DNA of 64,000 nucleotides from JBCCGL01 sp039029275. Lineage in GTDB: Bacteria > Pseudomonadota > Gammaproteobacteria > JBCCGL01. The translations under genes were made by a program, and so were the position numbers. Positions 25,297-34,334 of this stretch are shown piece after piece. The first letter of the stretch is position 1. Each line of letters opens with the position of its first letter. Under the pieces are notes generated by a model. It was given only the letters and a program-made list of their open reading frames with translations. It made no database searches and was not told the DNA's origin. Where the stretch lies: contig JBCCGL010000002.1 in the NCBI GenBank assembly GCA_039029275.1, forward strand, positions 186,001 through 250,000, written 5' to 3'.

Positions 25297-26241
25297 ATGA
25301 CTGAAAAAATACAATCGAAACAGAAAGTCAGCCAGCTTGATGTGACCGTCGATGCAGACGGTCAGCGGCTCGATAACTTCCTCCTCAAGCACCTTAAGGG
25401 CGTGCCTAAGAGTCATGTATATCGCATTGTGCGCAAGGGCGAAGTGCGTGTTAATCGAAAACGAAGCAAACCTGAGCAGCGATTGAATGCGGGTGATCAA
25501 ATCAGGATTCCGCCTATTAGAACGGCTTTGCGCGCCACGGGTGAGATTCCCGCTTACTGGTTGAAGAGGATCGAAAAGTCGATTCTGTTCGAGGATGATG
25601 AATTGATTGCGATCGACAAACCCAGCGGTTTGGCGGCGCACGGCGGTAGTGGCATCGATTTTGGTTTGAGTGATGTGCTGCACCGGCTTCGGGTGGATTC
25701 GCGTCACTGGGAACTTGCCCATAGGCTCGACCGGGACACAAGCGGATGCCTCATCGCGGCGAAGAACCGGCAATGCTTAAATGCAGTCCAGAACCAGTTC
25801 CGCAGCGGAGATGTCTATAAAATGTACTCAGCGCTGACGATGGGGCATTGGCGGCATTCACCCACGCGTGTTTCTGCACCGCTTCTGAAAAACCAGTCGG
25901 AAGGTGGTGAACGAATCGTTAAAGTCAATCCTGAAGGAAAACCTGCGATTAGCCGCTTTAGCGAGGTGGAGAGTTTCGAAGGTGCTAGCCTTGTAGAGGT
26001 TGAAATCGAAACCGGTCGTACCCACCAAATCCGTGTTCACGCCCAGCACAGTGGGCACCCGATTGCGGCGGATGCACGTTATGGCAATCGCGCCTTCAAC
26101 AAACGGGTTCGCGCTTGTGGGTTAAAGCGATTGTTTTTGCACGCGAGCAAGATACGATTGCGGCACAGAGGGCGGCTGCTCGAAATCACGAGCGCCTTGC
26201 CCGACGATTTGCAAAATGTATTGACGATGCTTGCCGATTAA
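25297..26241 (+). CDS. rluC: 23S rRNA pseudouridine synthase RluC
   Basis: Start chosen at ATG 25297, giving 314 residues (E. coli RluC is 319). An N-terminal S4-like RNA-binding domain covers about residues 20-80 (GQRLDNFLLKHLKGVP, VYRIVRKGEVRVN). The RsuA/RluA catalytic domain follows, with the active Asp D145 in H-R-L-D-R-D-T-S-G, then GRTHQIRVHAQHSGHPI. It makes pseudouridines at positions 955, 2504 and 2580 of 23S rRNA in E. coli. It is divergent from rne, as expected. Confidence 0.96.
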   Translation: MTEKIQSKQKVSQLDVTVDADGQRLDNFLLKHLKGVPKSHVYRIVRKGEVRVNRKRSKPEQRLNAGDQIRIPPIRTALRATGEIPAYWLKRIEKSILFEDDELIAIDKPSGLAAHGGSGIDFGLSDVLHRLRVDSRHWELAHRLDRDTSGCLIAAKNRQCLNAVQNQFRSGDVYKMYSALTMGHWRHSPTRVSAPLLKNQSEGGERIVKVNPEGKPAISRFSEVESFEGASLVEVEIETGRTHQIRVHAQHSGHPIAADARYGNRAFNKRVRACGLKRLFLHASKIRLRHRGRLLEITSALPDDLQNVLTMLAD

Positions 26242-26338
26242 ATGGCTGGCGTAACGATTGCTTCAAGCAAGTGCGGAACACCTAATTTGATTATTGAATT
26301 TTCGCCGCCACAGCTGGCGGCGTACAAGCGGAGCAAAA

Positions 26339-27343
26339 ATGGCCGAACCTGACCCTTGGACTTCCCCGGCGCCCAGCAACCAAAGCAGCAATCAACCACC
26401 TGGCTGGGAATCCAAACTGATTCGCGAGCTGGCGACTGCAGCACTTAAAGAACAGCGGCGCAGTCGTCGCTGGGGTATCTTTTTCAAGTTGCTGACGTTC
26501 GCGTACTTGACGTTCATTATAGTGGCCGCGTTTAGCGCCAACTTCGAAGCGTCCGATACCGGCAGCGGCGATACTCACACTGCAGTCATTGATATTTATG
26601 GCTTGATTGCGTCATCCGAGGATGCAAACGCTGACTATATTGTCAGCGGTATTCAAGCGGCGTTTGAAGACGAACGCACCGCGGGGGTGATTTTGGCGAT
26701 TGACAGCCCCGGTGGTAGCCCGGTGCAGGCGGGCATCATCTACGATGAAATACAGCGCCTGCGTGCGATCCACGCTGATACGCCGGTCTACGCGGTGCTG
26801 GGTGATATCTGCGCGTCGGGTGGCTATTACATCGCCGCGGCGGCGGACAAAATCTACGCGGATAAAGCCTCGATAGTCGGATCTATAGGTGTGCGGATGG
26901 ACAATTTCGGATTCACAGGACTGATGGAAAAAATCGGAGTCGAGCGCAGGCTGCTGACCTCTGGTGAAAGCAAGGCATTGCTGGACCCGTTTTTGCCGGA
27001 AAACCCGTCCGAAAAGGCGCACGTGCAAACCCTTCTCGACGACATACATGCACAGTTTATTGCAGCCGTGAAGGAAGGGCGCGGCGATCGATTGGTCGAC
27101 GATCCCGACCTGTTCAGCGGGTTGATCTGGACCGGTCAACAGGCGCTCGAAAAGGGCTTGGTCGATGAGTTGGCGAACGCGGCCTATGTCGCGCGCGAAG
27201 TGATTGGCGCGGAGTCTCGGGTGTCATTCAATCCGGAAGAAAAGTTCGTCGATCAGCTCTCTGAACAACTCGGTATTAGTTTGGCCCGCACTCTACGAGC
27301 GCTGTTTCCTGGCTATTTCAATTCAACTGCGGGGCTGCGTTAG
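26339..27343 (+). CDS. sppA: Signal peptide peptidase SppA-like, S49 family (36-kDa type)
   Basis: Start chosen at ATG 26339, with GCGGAG 6 bp upstream, giving 334 residues. A cytoplasmic N-terminus is followed by one transmembrane helix (about residues 50-68) and an S49 peptidase domain. The Ser nucleophile is S160 in C-A-S-G-G-Y-Y, and the Lys base is probably K212 in the ESKALLDPF segment, a Ser/Lys dyad. The active site faces the periplasm and degrades cleaved signal peptides and membrane fragments. An S49 peptidase after rluC is common in non-enteric relatives, usually with a HAD phosphatase gene between; that gene is missing here. Confidence 0.92.
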   Translation: MAEPDPWTSPAPSNQSSNQPPGWESKLIRELATAALKEQRRSRRWGIFFKLLTFAYLTFIIVAAFSANFEASDTGSGDTHTAVIDIYGLIASSEDANADYIVSGIQAAFEDERTAGVILAIDSPGGSPVQAGIIYDEIQRLRAIHADTPVYAVLGDICASGGYYIAAAADKIYADKASIVGSIGVRMDNFGFTGLMEKIGVERRLLTSGESKALLDPFLPENPSEKAHVQTLLDDIHAQFIAAVKEGRGDRLVDDPDLFSGLIWTGQQALEKGLVDELANAAYVAREVIGAESRVSFNPEEKFVDQLSEQLGISLARTLRALFPGYFNSTAGLR

Positions 27344-27359
27344 TCGCATCGGCCAGTTA

Positions 27360-28838
27360 ATGGACTTCCCCTGCGTCCCGCTGTTCACCGGCGCTCAGGT
27401 TCGCGCCCACGAACTGAACGTTATTGGCTGCGGTGAAGAGACTGGATTCGGATTGATGCAGCGAGCGGGTGCGTCGATATTTCGATTACTGCGTTACCGC
27501 TGGACTTCTGCGCGTAAGGTTTGTGTTGTCTGCGGTCCGGGTAATAACGGCGGCGACGGTCTCGTACTTGCGCGGCTTTTGTCTGAGGCGAATATTGATG
27601 CCGCAGTCGCGTTGGTTTGCAATCCCGACAAGTACACGGGTGATGCTCGTCGGGCGTATCAGGACTGGCTGCAATGCGCCAACAGAGGCAAAACTTGTTC
27701 ATTGGGCGATCTCGCCGAACATCAGTTCGATGTGATAGTCGACGCACTATTTGGCAGTGGATTGTCGCGCGAGGTTGAGGGCGACTACGCCCAGGCAATC
27801 AATTCGATCAACTCTCAATCCGCCCCGGTCCTGGCGGTTGATGTCCCCTCGGGCGTTTGTTCACAGACAGGTAGTGTTTTCGGATGCGCTGTGCAGGCGC
27901 ACGCCACGGTGAGTTTCGTCGGACGCAAACGCGGCTTGTATACCGGCAGAGGCCCGGGTCTTGCTGGTGACATAACGTTCATTGATTTAGATATTCCTGC
28001 ACATCATCAAGCAGATACGGGCAACGTACACCTCGTATCGCAGCTACCTTCAATGCCGCGACGCAAATCAGACAGTCACAAAGGTTGCTTCGGTCACGTC
28101 TTGTGTGTTGGTGCATGTCCGCAATACACCGGAGCCATCAATCTTGCGGCCAGTGCAGTGTTGAACGTTGGGGCAGGGATGGTCTCAGTAGCGGCGCATC
28201 CTGATTCGCCGCCTGAGACTTTGTCGCTGCCAACCGAGGCGATACGAGTTATCGACGACATCAGAGGTGCCACAGCGAGTAGTTTGTCCGTGTATGACGT
28301 CATTCTCGTGGGCCCTGGTCTCGGTTGCGACAGCTGGGCGACAGCCGCGTTTGAGGCCGTGCTTGATTCGGAAATGCCTTTGGTCATCGACGCCGATGCA
28401 CTCACACTGCTCGGTGAAAACGAGCTAAAAATCTCTTCTCCCGCTGTGATGACCCCACACCCCGGCGAGGCTGCGAGAATGTTAGGTACGGATTCAGCGA
28501 GTATCCAGCAGGACCGGTTCGCGAGTGCGCGCGCGTTGCAACAGCGGTACAGCGGTGTGGTTGTGCTTAAAGGCAACGGTACCGTCGTCCAAAGCCCAAC
28601 CGGAACATCGGTAATCGGAGCGGGTAACCCGGCGATGGCGGCTGCGGGGATGGGTGATGTTCTGGCTGGCACGATTGCAGGATTAATGGCTCAAGGTCTT
28701 GCACCTGATCGCGCTGCGATTTACGGCAGCCTGTTGCATGCTCAGGCGGGCGATTATGCCTCGGAGCGACTCGGGAATGGATTGAAAGCGAGCGACGTGG
28801 CAGAGCGTTTGCGACACGTCTCGGTCAGAAACACATGA
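27360..28838 (+). CDS. nnr: Bifunctional NAD(P)H-hydrate epimerase / ADP-dependent dehydratase
   Basis: Start chosen at ATG 27360, giving 492 residues; an open extension to 27204 lies inside sppA. The N-terminal domain (about 1-215) is the NnrE epimerase, with VCGPGNNGGDGLV and ALFGSGLSR. The C-terminal domain (about 225-492) is the NnrD ribokinase-like dehydratase, with VGPGLG, DADAL, TPHPGEAARM and the NPAMAAAGMGDVLAG nucleotide site. The enzyme repairs damaged hydrated NAD(P)H in the cytosol. Its stop overlaps the tsaE start (ATGA). Confidence 0.96.
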   Translation: MDFPCVPLFTGAQVRAHELNVIGCGEETGFGLMQRAGASIFRLLRYRWTSARKVCVVCGPGNNGGDGLVLARLLSEANIDAAVALVCNPDKYTGDARRAYQDWLQCANRGKTCSLGDLAEHQFDVIVDALFGSGLSREVEGDYAQAINSINSQSAPVLAVDVPSGVCSQTGSVFGCAVQAHATVSFVGRKRGLYTGRGPGLAGDITFIDLDIPAHHQADTGNVHLVSQLPSMPRRKSDSHKGCFGHVLCVGACPQYTGAINLAASAVLNVGAGMVSVAAHPDSPPETLSLPTEAIRVIDDIRGATASSLSVYDVILVGPGLGCDSWATAAFEAVLDSEMPLVIDADALTLLGENELKISSPAVMTPHPGEAARMLGTDSASIQQDRFASARALQQRYSGVVVLKGNGTVVQSPTGTSVIGAGNPAMAAAGMGDVLAGTIAGLMAQGLAPDRAAIYGSLLHAQAGDYASERLGNGLKASDVAERLRHVSVRNT

Positions 28839-29311
28839 AATTTCACTCCCCTTCAAGCGATCACTTAGAGGCTATCGGCCAAACACTTGCAAACCAGGTT
28901 GAAGCACCGCTGGTGGTGTATCTGAGCGGTGAGTTGGGAGCCGGTAAGACTACGTTCGTTCGTGGATTTATGCGGGGCAAAGGGCACGATGGCCCGATTA
29001 AAAGTCCCACGTATACACTTGTCGAGAGCTACGCGTATCAGCATTTAGAAGTGGAATGCGAATTGCACCATTTTGACCTTTATCGATTGGCCGACCCCGA
29101 AGAGCTCGAATTTCTGGGGATTCGAGACTACTTTGCTGGCGCGACAATCTGCATGATCGAGTGGCCAGACCGTGGAGCAGGAATGATTGCGGAAGCAGAT
29201 TTATTTGTGGATATTCAATACGCTGGAAACGGTCGCGAAATACGATTGTCTGGAACCTGCGCCCAAAACCCCGATGTCAGGTCGGCGCTTTTATCTGAGT
29301 TTTCTAACTAA
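28835..29311 (+). CDS. tsaE: tRNA threonylcarbamoyladenosine synthesis ATPase TsaE
   Basis: A 158-residue P-loop protein. The Walker A G-E-L-G-A-G-K-T-T is at residues 32-40, followed by FVRGFMRGKG and KSPTYTLVESY. A Trp-containing I-E-W-P segment lies near residue 109. It acts with TsaB and TsaD to form t6A37 in ANN-decoding tRNAs. The 4-bp overlap with nnr and the downstream amiC and mutL match the conserved order. Confidence 0.96.
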   Translation: MKFHSPSSDHLEAIGQTLANQVEAPLVVYLSGELGAGKTTFVRGFMRGKGHDGPIKSPTYTLVESYAYQHLEVECELHHFDLYRLADPEELEFLGIRDYFAGATICMIEWPDRGAGMIAEADLFVDIQYAGNGREIRLSGTCAQNPDVRSALLSEFSN

Positions 29312-29424
29312 TTCATTAACTTTCGCATGTATGTCTTTATTTTTTATGACATTTAGTTGAAATTTTAAGCTGATCAGTCTACAGTTTGACCCTACCCGTG
29401 AGTTGTATGTTTGACTGCGCATAA

Positions 29425-30657
29425 ATGAAACCGCCTCAACGTCCAATTGACCGCCGTATGTTTTTTCGCGAACTCGCGAAAATCGTAGCGTTCTCAATCG
29501 GTTGCGTGATGCCCGCTAGTGTTTTAGCGGCTACGGTCTCGCGAATCAATGGAATGCGGCTCGCGGACAGACGCGACAAAACCCGTCTGGTCATCGATCT
29601 AAATCATTCGGTAGAGCACACGCTTTTCACTCTGAGTAATCCTGAGCGCATCGTGATAGATGTGCGAAACACGTCGTTTACCGGCACGTTGCCCATTTTA
29701 AGTCTCGACGGTCCAATCAAAAAAATTCGCAGTGCTCGGCGCAACGCAAACGACGTTCGCGTTGTGCTCGAACTCAACCACCGGGTGCGAAGTAAGAGTT
29801 TCCTGTTACCGCCGGACGGCTCAACTGGGCACAGGTTGGTCGTCGACCTGTTTGACAACCGCGTATACGCCGGGGATGAACCGGTAACCAAGCCGAAAAC
29901 CACAACGGCTGGGAAAAATAAGCCGCTGCGAGATGTCGTGGTCGCAATTGATGCAGGCCACGGCGGAAAAGACCCGGGTGCCAGCGGCAAGGGTCGAACC
30001 CGCGAAAAAGACATAACACTCGCTGTTGCCAAGCGACTGCGTGACATGCTCGAAAAGGAGCACGGTATCAAGCCGGTGATGATTCGGAACAAGGACGTGT
30101 TCATTAGCTTGCGAGAGCGCATCCGCATAGCGCGCAAAAATAAAGCTGATTTGTTTATCTCGATCCACGCCGATGCTTTTCGCGACGTGCGTGCACGAGG
30201 TGCGTCGGTATACACCTTGTCTAACCGAGGAGCAACATCTGAAGCGGCGCAATGGCTTGCAGACAAGGAAAATGCAGCCGACCTGTTTGGGGGGGTATCA
30301 ATTCGCAACCGCACCGATATTGTTGCGGAGGTGCTGCTCGATTTGGCACAAAGCGCCACTATTCAGTCAAGTCTCGACGTTGGCAGTGTTGTGCTTAAAA
30401 ACCTTGGCAAGGTGGGAAGGGTGCACAAACGTCGTGTTGAGCAAGCGGGTTTTGCCGTACTAAAGTCACCCGACATTCCATCAATATTGGTTGAAACAGC
30501 ATTTATCTCCAACCCGAGCGAAGAGAAAAAGTTGCGTAGTAAGTCGTATCAAATCAAGCTTGCTGCCGCGATCACCAAGGGCGTAAAGCAGTATTTCTCA
30601 AGGCACGCACCACCCGGTACGATTCTTTCTGGCCGAAGCGAAATCAACGTCGGATAA
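29425..30657 (+). CDS. amiC: N-acetylmuramoyl-L-alanine amidase (AmiC/AmiB-like) with AMIN domain
   Basis: A 410-residue periplasmic cell-wall amidase. The N-terminus has a twin-arginine-like signal (DRRMFFREL, then a hydrophobic stretch ending near ASVLA), as in Tat-exported AmiA and AmiC of E. coli. An AMIN domain covers about residues 35-150. A zinc Amidase_3 domain covers about 170-400, with V-A-I-D-A-G-H-G-G, SIHADAF and ILVETAFISNP. It splits septal peptidoglycan during daughter-cell separation. No LysM domain is present. A 113-bp AT-rich gap upstream probably carries its promoter. AmiB is the alternative name. Confidence 0.93.
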   Translation: MKPPQRPIDRRMFFRELAKIVAFSIGCVMPASVLAATVSRINGMRLADRRDKTRLVIDLNHSVEHTLFTLSNPERIVIDVRNTSFTGTLPILSLDGPIKKIRSARRNANDVRVVLELNHRVRSKSFLLPPDGSTGHRLVVDLFDNRVYAGDEPVTKPKTTTAGKNKPLRDVVVAIDAGHGGKDPGASGKGRTREKDITLAVAKRLRDMLEKEHGIKPVMIRNKDVFISLRERIRIARKNKADLFISIHADAFRDVRARGASVYTLSNRGATSEAAQWLADKENAADLFGGVSIRNRTDIVAEVLLDLAQSATIQSSLDVGSVVLKNLGKVGRVHKRRVEQAGFAVLKSPDIPSILVETAFISNPSEEKKLRSKSYQIKLAAAITKGVKQYFSRHAPPGTILSGRSEINVG

Positions 30658-30722
30658 TTTCGCCCACTGATTTCCGTTTTTCCTCGCGTGTACTCATAAC
30701 GTCTTGCGTTTAAACTAACGCA

Positions 30723-32534
30723 ATGACTATTGAGTTGCTACCAGACCATTTGATTAATCAAATTGCGGCCGGCGAGGTCATCGAACGACCGAGTTCAGCA
30801 GTCAAGGAACTCGTCGAGAACAGCCTTGACGCCGGAGCAACCCACATCAAAATTGACGTTGAAGCCGGCGGCGTCAAGTTGATTCGCGTGACCGACAACG
30901 GAGTCGGTATTCCAAAGGACAAATTAGCGCTCGCGTTGCAGCGGCATGCGACCAGCAAAATTTCGTCGATGACCGACCTCAATTCAGTATCCAGTCTGGG
31001 GTTTCGTGGAGAAGCGTTGCCAAGCATCGCGTCGGTATCAAAGCTGACGCTTTCCTCCAGTTTCGAGCATTCGCTAGGTTCTTGCGTCGGAGTCGAACAA
31101 GGTTCGATTGGCAAAATTAAACCTGCGCCGATCCAATCCGGGACGCAGGTTGAGCTGCGTGATTTGTTTTACAACGTCCCAGCGAGACGTAAATTTTTGC
31201 GAACGGAAAAAACCGAACTCGGACATATCGAAAAATTGATTAGACTGCTTGCGCTAGGTCATCCCAATGTCGCATTCGATATTCGCGTAAACGGTAAGTC
31301 GAAAGCCCAACTGGCGTCCGCGAAGAGCACCGAAAATCACGCGCGCCGGGTCGAACAAATCTGTGGCAAAGCGTTCCTTGAGAATGCGTTCTATTTTGAA
31401 CAACGCGTCGAAGGTTTGAGTCTTTCAGGCTGGCTTGCGTCACCGACTTTTTCGCGAAGCCAGCCTGATTTGCAGCACTTTTTTGTCAATCGACGTAGCG
31501 TAAAAGATAAGACAGTCGCACACGCTACAAAGCAGGCATTTGCTGACGTGATGTTTCATGGTCGCTATCCCGCTTACGTATTATTTCTCGATATTGATCC
31601 TCATCTCGTAGATGTTAATGTCCACCCCGGAAAGCAAGAGGTGCGGTTTCGCGATAGCAGACAGATTCACTCTTTCGTCCATCGCTGCATAAGTGAGGTG
31701 ATCGCCTCCACGGGGCCTGGTCATGAAAAAGTTGTCGATGCGCCGTTTGAAATCTCGGCGTCGCCGTACTCTGAGAGCTCTGGCTTTCAAGCGCGAGCAG
31801 GGGCTGGGCAGGCGTACAAACCGTTTGCGAACCCCAGACAAACCGGATTGGGTTTATCAATTGCTGATTCGCGCGAGGCCTATGCATCACTGATTGACCG
31901 ATCAACTGGTGACGCATCAGCGCATGTGGATGAGTTTGACGGTGATATCCCGCCTTTGGGCTTTGCGTTAGCGCAGTTACATGGAATTTACATCCTTGCA
32001 CAAAATGCCAATGGTTTGGTTTTGGTTGATATGCACGCCGCGCATGAGCGCACGACGTACGAACGTTTGAAAAAAAACTGGGACGACGAAGCGTCGCTTC
32101 GATCTCAGCCTTTACTGGTGCCCATTGGCGTTTCTGTTACACAGGCTCAGGCTGAGTTAGCGGGCTCTCACGGTGAGATTTTTCGAGAGCTGGGCTTTGA
32201 GCTAGATCGTTCAGGACCGGAAAGCATTCTGGTACGGCAGGTGCCAGCTATTCTCGCTAACGCAGATGTCGAGCAAATGATACAGGATGTAATTTCCGAT
32301 ATCGAAGAAGAGGGGCACACTGAACGGCTGCGAGGAGAAGTAAATGAAATCCTCTCAACTATGGCTTGCCACGGTTCGGTTCGTGCTAATCGCCGCATGA
32401 CAGTTGTGGAAATGAACGCACTGCTGCGTGAGATGGAGAAGACGGAGCGCAGTGGGCAATGTAACCACGGGCGGCCCACTTATGTGATGTTCAGCATCGA
32501 GCAACTCGATAAATTGTTTCTTCGAGGTCAGTAG
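30723..32534 (+). CDS. mutL: DNA mismatch repair protein MutL (endonuclease type)
   Basis: A 603-residue protein. The GHKL ATPase domain (about 1-330) has IAAGEVIERPSSAVKELVEN, DNGVGI and SLGFRGEALPSI. A variable linker follows, and the C-terminal dimerisation domain covers about 415-603. The C-terminal domain has D-M-H-A-A-H-E-R-T-T-Y-E, matching the metal-dependent nicking motif D-Q-H-A-x2-E-x4-E with Met for Gln. It also has the linked A-C-H-G-S-V-R and C-N-H-G-R-P motifs. This predicts intrinsic strand nicking, so MutH and Dam marking are probably not used. It pairs with mutS at 53436-56036 in the same window. Confidence 0.96.
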   Translation: MTIELLPDHLINQIAAGEVIERPSSAVKELVENSLDAGATHIKIDVEAGGVKLIRVTDNGVGIPKDKLALALQRHATSKISSMTDLNSVSSLGFRGEALPSIASVSKLTLSSSFEHSLGSCVGVEQGSIGKIKPAPIQSGTQVELRDLFYNVPARRKFLRTEKTELGHIEKLIRLLALGHPNVAFDIRVNGKSKAQLASAKSTENHARRVEQICGKAFLENAFYFEQRVEGLSLSGWLASPTFSRSQPDLQHFFVNRRSVKDKTVAHATKQAFADVMFHGRYPAYVLFLDIDPHLVDVNVHPGKQEVRFRDSRQIHSFVHRCISEVIASTGPGHEKVVDAPFEISASPYSESSGFQARAGAGQAYKPFANPRQTGLGLSIADSREAYASLIDRSTGDASAHVDEFDGDIPPLGFALAQLHGIYILAQNANGLVLVDMHAAHERTTYERLKKNWDDEASLRSQPLLVPIGVSVTQAQAELAGSHGEIFRELGFELDRSGPESILVRQVPAILANADVEQMIQDVISDIEEEGHTERLRGEVNEILSTMACHGSVRANRRMTVVEMNALLREMEKTERSGQCNHGRPTYVMFSIEQLDKLFLRGQ

Positions 32535-32539
32535 TTTAC

Positions 32540-33505
32540 GTGCAGGGTGCGTCTCGCAACTCAGACCCGGTTCTATGCCTGCTTGGGCCGACAGCTGCGG
32601 GTAAAACTGATCTGGCATTCGAAATTGCCGATCGTTTTGACGCTGAAATCATCAGCGTTGATTCAGCTCTGGTCTACCGCGAGATGAATATTGGAACCGC
32701 TAAGCCAGATAAACAGACCCTGTTGCGATACCCGCATCATTTGATCGATCTCATCAACCCTGACCAAACTTATTCGGTCGCGCAATTCCAAAAAGACGCT
32801 GTTCGCTGTATCGACCATTGCCGGCAAAGGGGAAAGGTGCCGATTATTGTGGGAGGGACGATGATGTACATCAAGGCTCTCGAAGAGGGGTTGAGCGAGC
32901 TGCCATGTTCTGACAATGCTATCCGAAGCGCATTACAAAGTGAGTTGCAAAAAAAGGGCATTGCGGGAATGCAGGCAGATCTCGAAAAAATCGATCCAGT
33001 AAGTGCCAGAAAAATATCAGCCAATGATGTCCAACGAACACTGCGAGCATTGGAAGTCTGGCATATGACGGGAAATACCCTGAGTCATTTGCGGCAACGT
33101 CAAAATACTAAAAATACGCTGAGGGTTCGTTTAAAAAAACTTGCGGTTCACTTTCAAGATCGTGCAACGTTACACCAGAGAATTGAGAAGCGTTTTGATC
33201 AAATGCTAGACGGTGGATTTGTTCGTGAGGTTGAAAGAATACGAAAAAGCTTCCCTTCTTTAACTATTCAGTCTGCCTCGATGCGTTGTGTGGGCTACCG
33301 TCAGATCTGGCAATACATCGAAAACAATATTTCTTTTGATCAGATGCGCCTCAATGGGGTCGCCGCGACGCGCCAACTCGCAAAGCGGCAATTAACCTGG
33401 ATGCGGGGTATGGATTCGCTGCAATGGTTCGAAAACAATGCCCGTTCGCGAGATTCCATTCTGGAAATTGTCTCCGAGCAGTTAAAGACAACCGGAAACG
33501 ATTAG
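32540..33505 (+). CDS. miaA: tRNA dimethylallyltransferase MiaA
   Basis: A 321-residue enzyme that prenylates A37 of tRNAs reading UNN codons. The start is GTG 32540, 5 bp after mutL. The P-loop G-P-T-A-A-G-K-T is at residues 16-23. SVDSALVYREMNIGTAKP, HHLIDLI, VGGTMMYIKAL and the later CVGYRQIW are family signatures. hfq, which usually follows, is absent; a transporter operon lies on the opposite strand instead. Confidence 0.96.
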   Translation: MQGASRNSDPVLCLLGPTAAGKTDLAFEIADRFDAEIISVDSALVYREMNIGTAKPDKQTLLRYPHHLIDLINPDQTYSVAQFQKDAVRCIDHCRQRGKVPIIVGGTMMYIKALEEGLSELPCSDNAIRSALQSELQKKGIAGMQADLEKIDPVSARKISANDVQRTLRALEVWHMTGNTLSHLRQRQNTKNTLRVRLKKLAVHFQDRATLHQRIEKRFDQMLDGGFVREVERIRKSFPSLTIQSASMRCVGYRQIWQYIENNISFDQMRLNGVAATRQLAKRQLTWMRGMDSLQWFENNARSRDSILEIVSEQLKTTGND

Positions 33506-33516
33506 GTTCGTTTCCG
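33493..33516. terminator. Possible terminator hairpin between miaA and aapP
   Basis: CGGAAACG at 33493-33500 and CGTTTCCG at 33509-33516 form a perfect 8-bp stem whose loop contains the miaA stop. The nearest T run, near 33531, is displaced by about 15 bp, so termination strength is uncertain. It lies between two convergent genes. Confidence 0.4.
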
Positions 33517-33538
33517 TTGTACGTTCAATAATTTTTTA

Positions 33539-34312
33539 TTAATGCGCCAGAATTTGACTCAGGAAAAGCTGGGTCCGCTCGTGTTGCGGGTTGTCAAAGA
33601 ATTCGTTCGGTTCGTTCTCTTCAATTATTTCGCCGTAGTCCATAAAAATGACGCGATTGGCAACTGTCTTCGCAAAGCCCATTTCATGGGTAACACAAAG
33701 CATCGTCATTCCTTCTTCAGCTAATTCAATCATGACGTCGAGAACTTCTTTGATCATTTCCGGGTCGAGCGCAGAGGTTGGCTCATCGAACAGCATGATT
33801 TTCGGGTTCATGCATAATGAACGAGCAATCGCCACGCGTTGCTGCTGACCCCCAGAAAGTTGACCAGGAAATTTACCTGCCTGATCAGGAATTTTTACGC
33901 GTTCCAGAAACTTCATTGCGATTTCTTCTGCTTCCTGTCGCGGCGTTTGCTTAACCCAAATCGGAGCCAGTGCACAGTTTTCCAAAACAGTAAGATGAGG
34001 GAACAAATTGAAGTGTTGGAAAACCATACCAACCTCGCGACGAATCGCGTCAATATTTTTCAGGTCGTTGGTGAGCTCCACATCGTCTACTTTTATCGTG
34101 CCCTGCTGGTGTTCTTCCAGACGGTTGATGCAGCGGATCATCGTTGACTTGCCCGAACCTGACGGGCCGCAGATAACGATTCTTTCGCCACGATTGACTT
34201 CGAGATTAATGTTTTTTAGGACGTGAAATGAACCGTACCACTTGTGCATTTCATGAATTTTGATAACTATCTCGTCGGAGACTTCCATTTTTTTAGCTTC
34301 TGCAGCACTCAT
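33539..34312 (-). CDS. aapP: Polar/general amino-acid ABC transporter ATP-binding protein AapP
   Basis: A 257-residue ATPase. Walker A G-P-S-G-S-G-K-S-T is at residues 49-57, the signature is LSGGQQQRVAIARSL, and Walker B is MLFDEPTSALDPEM with the following switch His in V-T-H-E-M-G-F. It energises uptake of polar and other L-amino acids through the AapQM channel. It is the last gene of aapJQMP, 22 bp after aapM. Confidence 0.94.
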   Translation of the reverse strand: MSAAEAKKMEVSDEIVIKIHEMHKWYGSFHVLKNINLEVNRGERIVICGPSGSGKSTMIRCINRLEEHQQGTIKVDDVELTNDLKNIDAIRREVGMVFQHFNLFPHLTVLENCALAPIWVKQTPRQEAEEIAMKFLERVKIPDQAGKFPGQLSGGQQQRVAIARSLCMNPKIMLFDEPTSALDPEMIKEVLDVMIELAEEGMTMLCVTHEMGFAKTVANRVIFMDYGEIIEENEPNEFFDNPQHERTQLFLSQILAH

Positions 34313-34334
34313 AATTATTTACCAAAACCCTATT

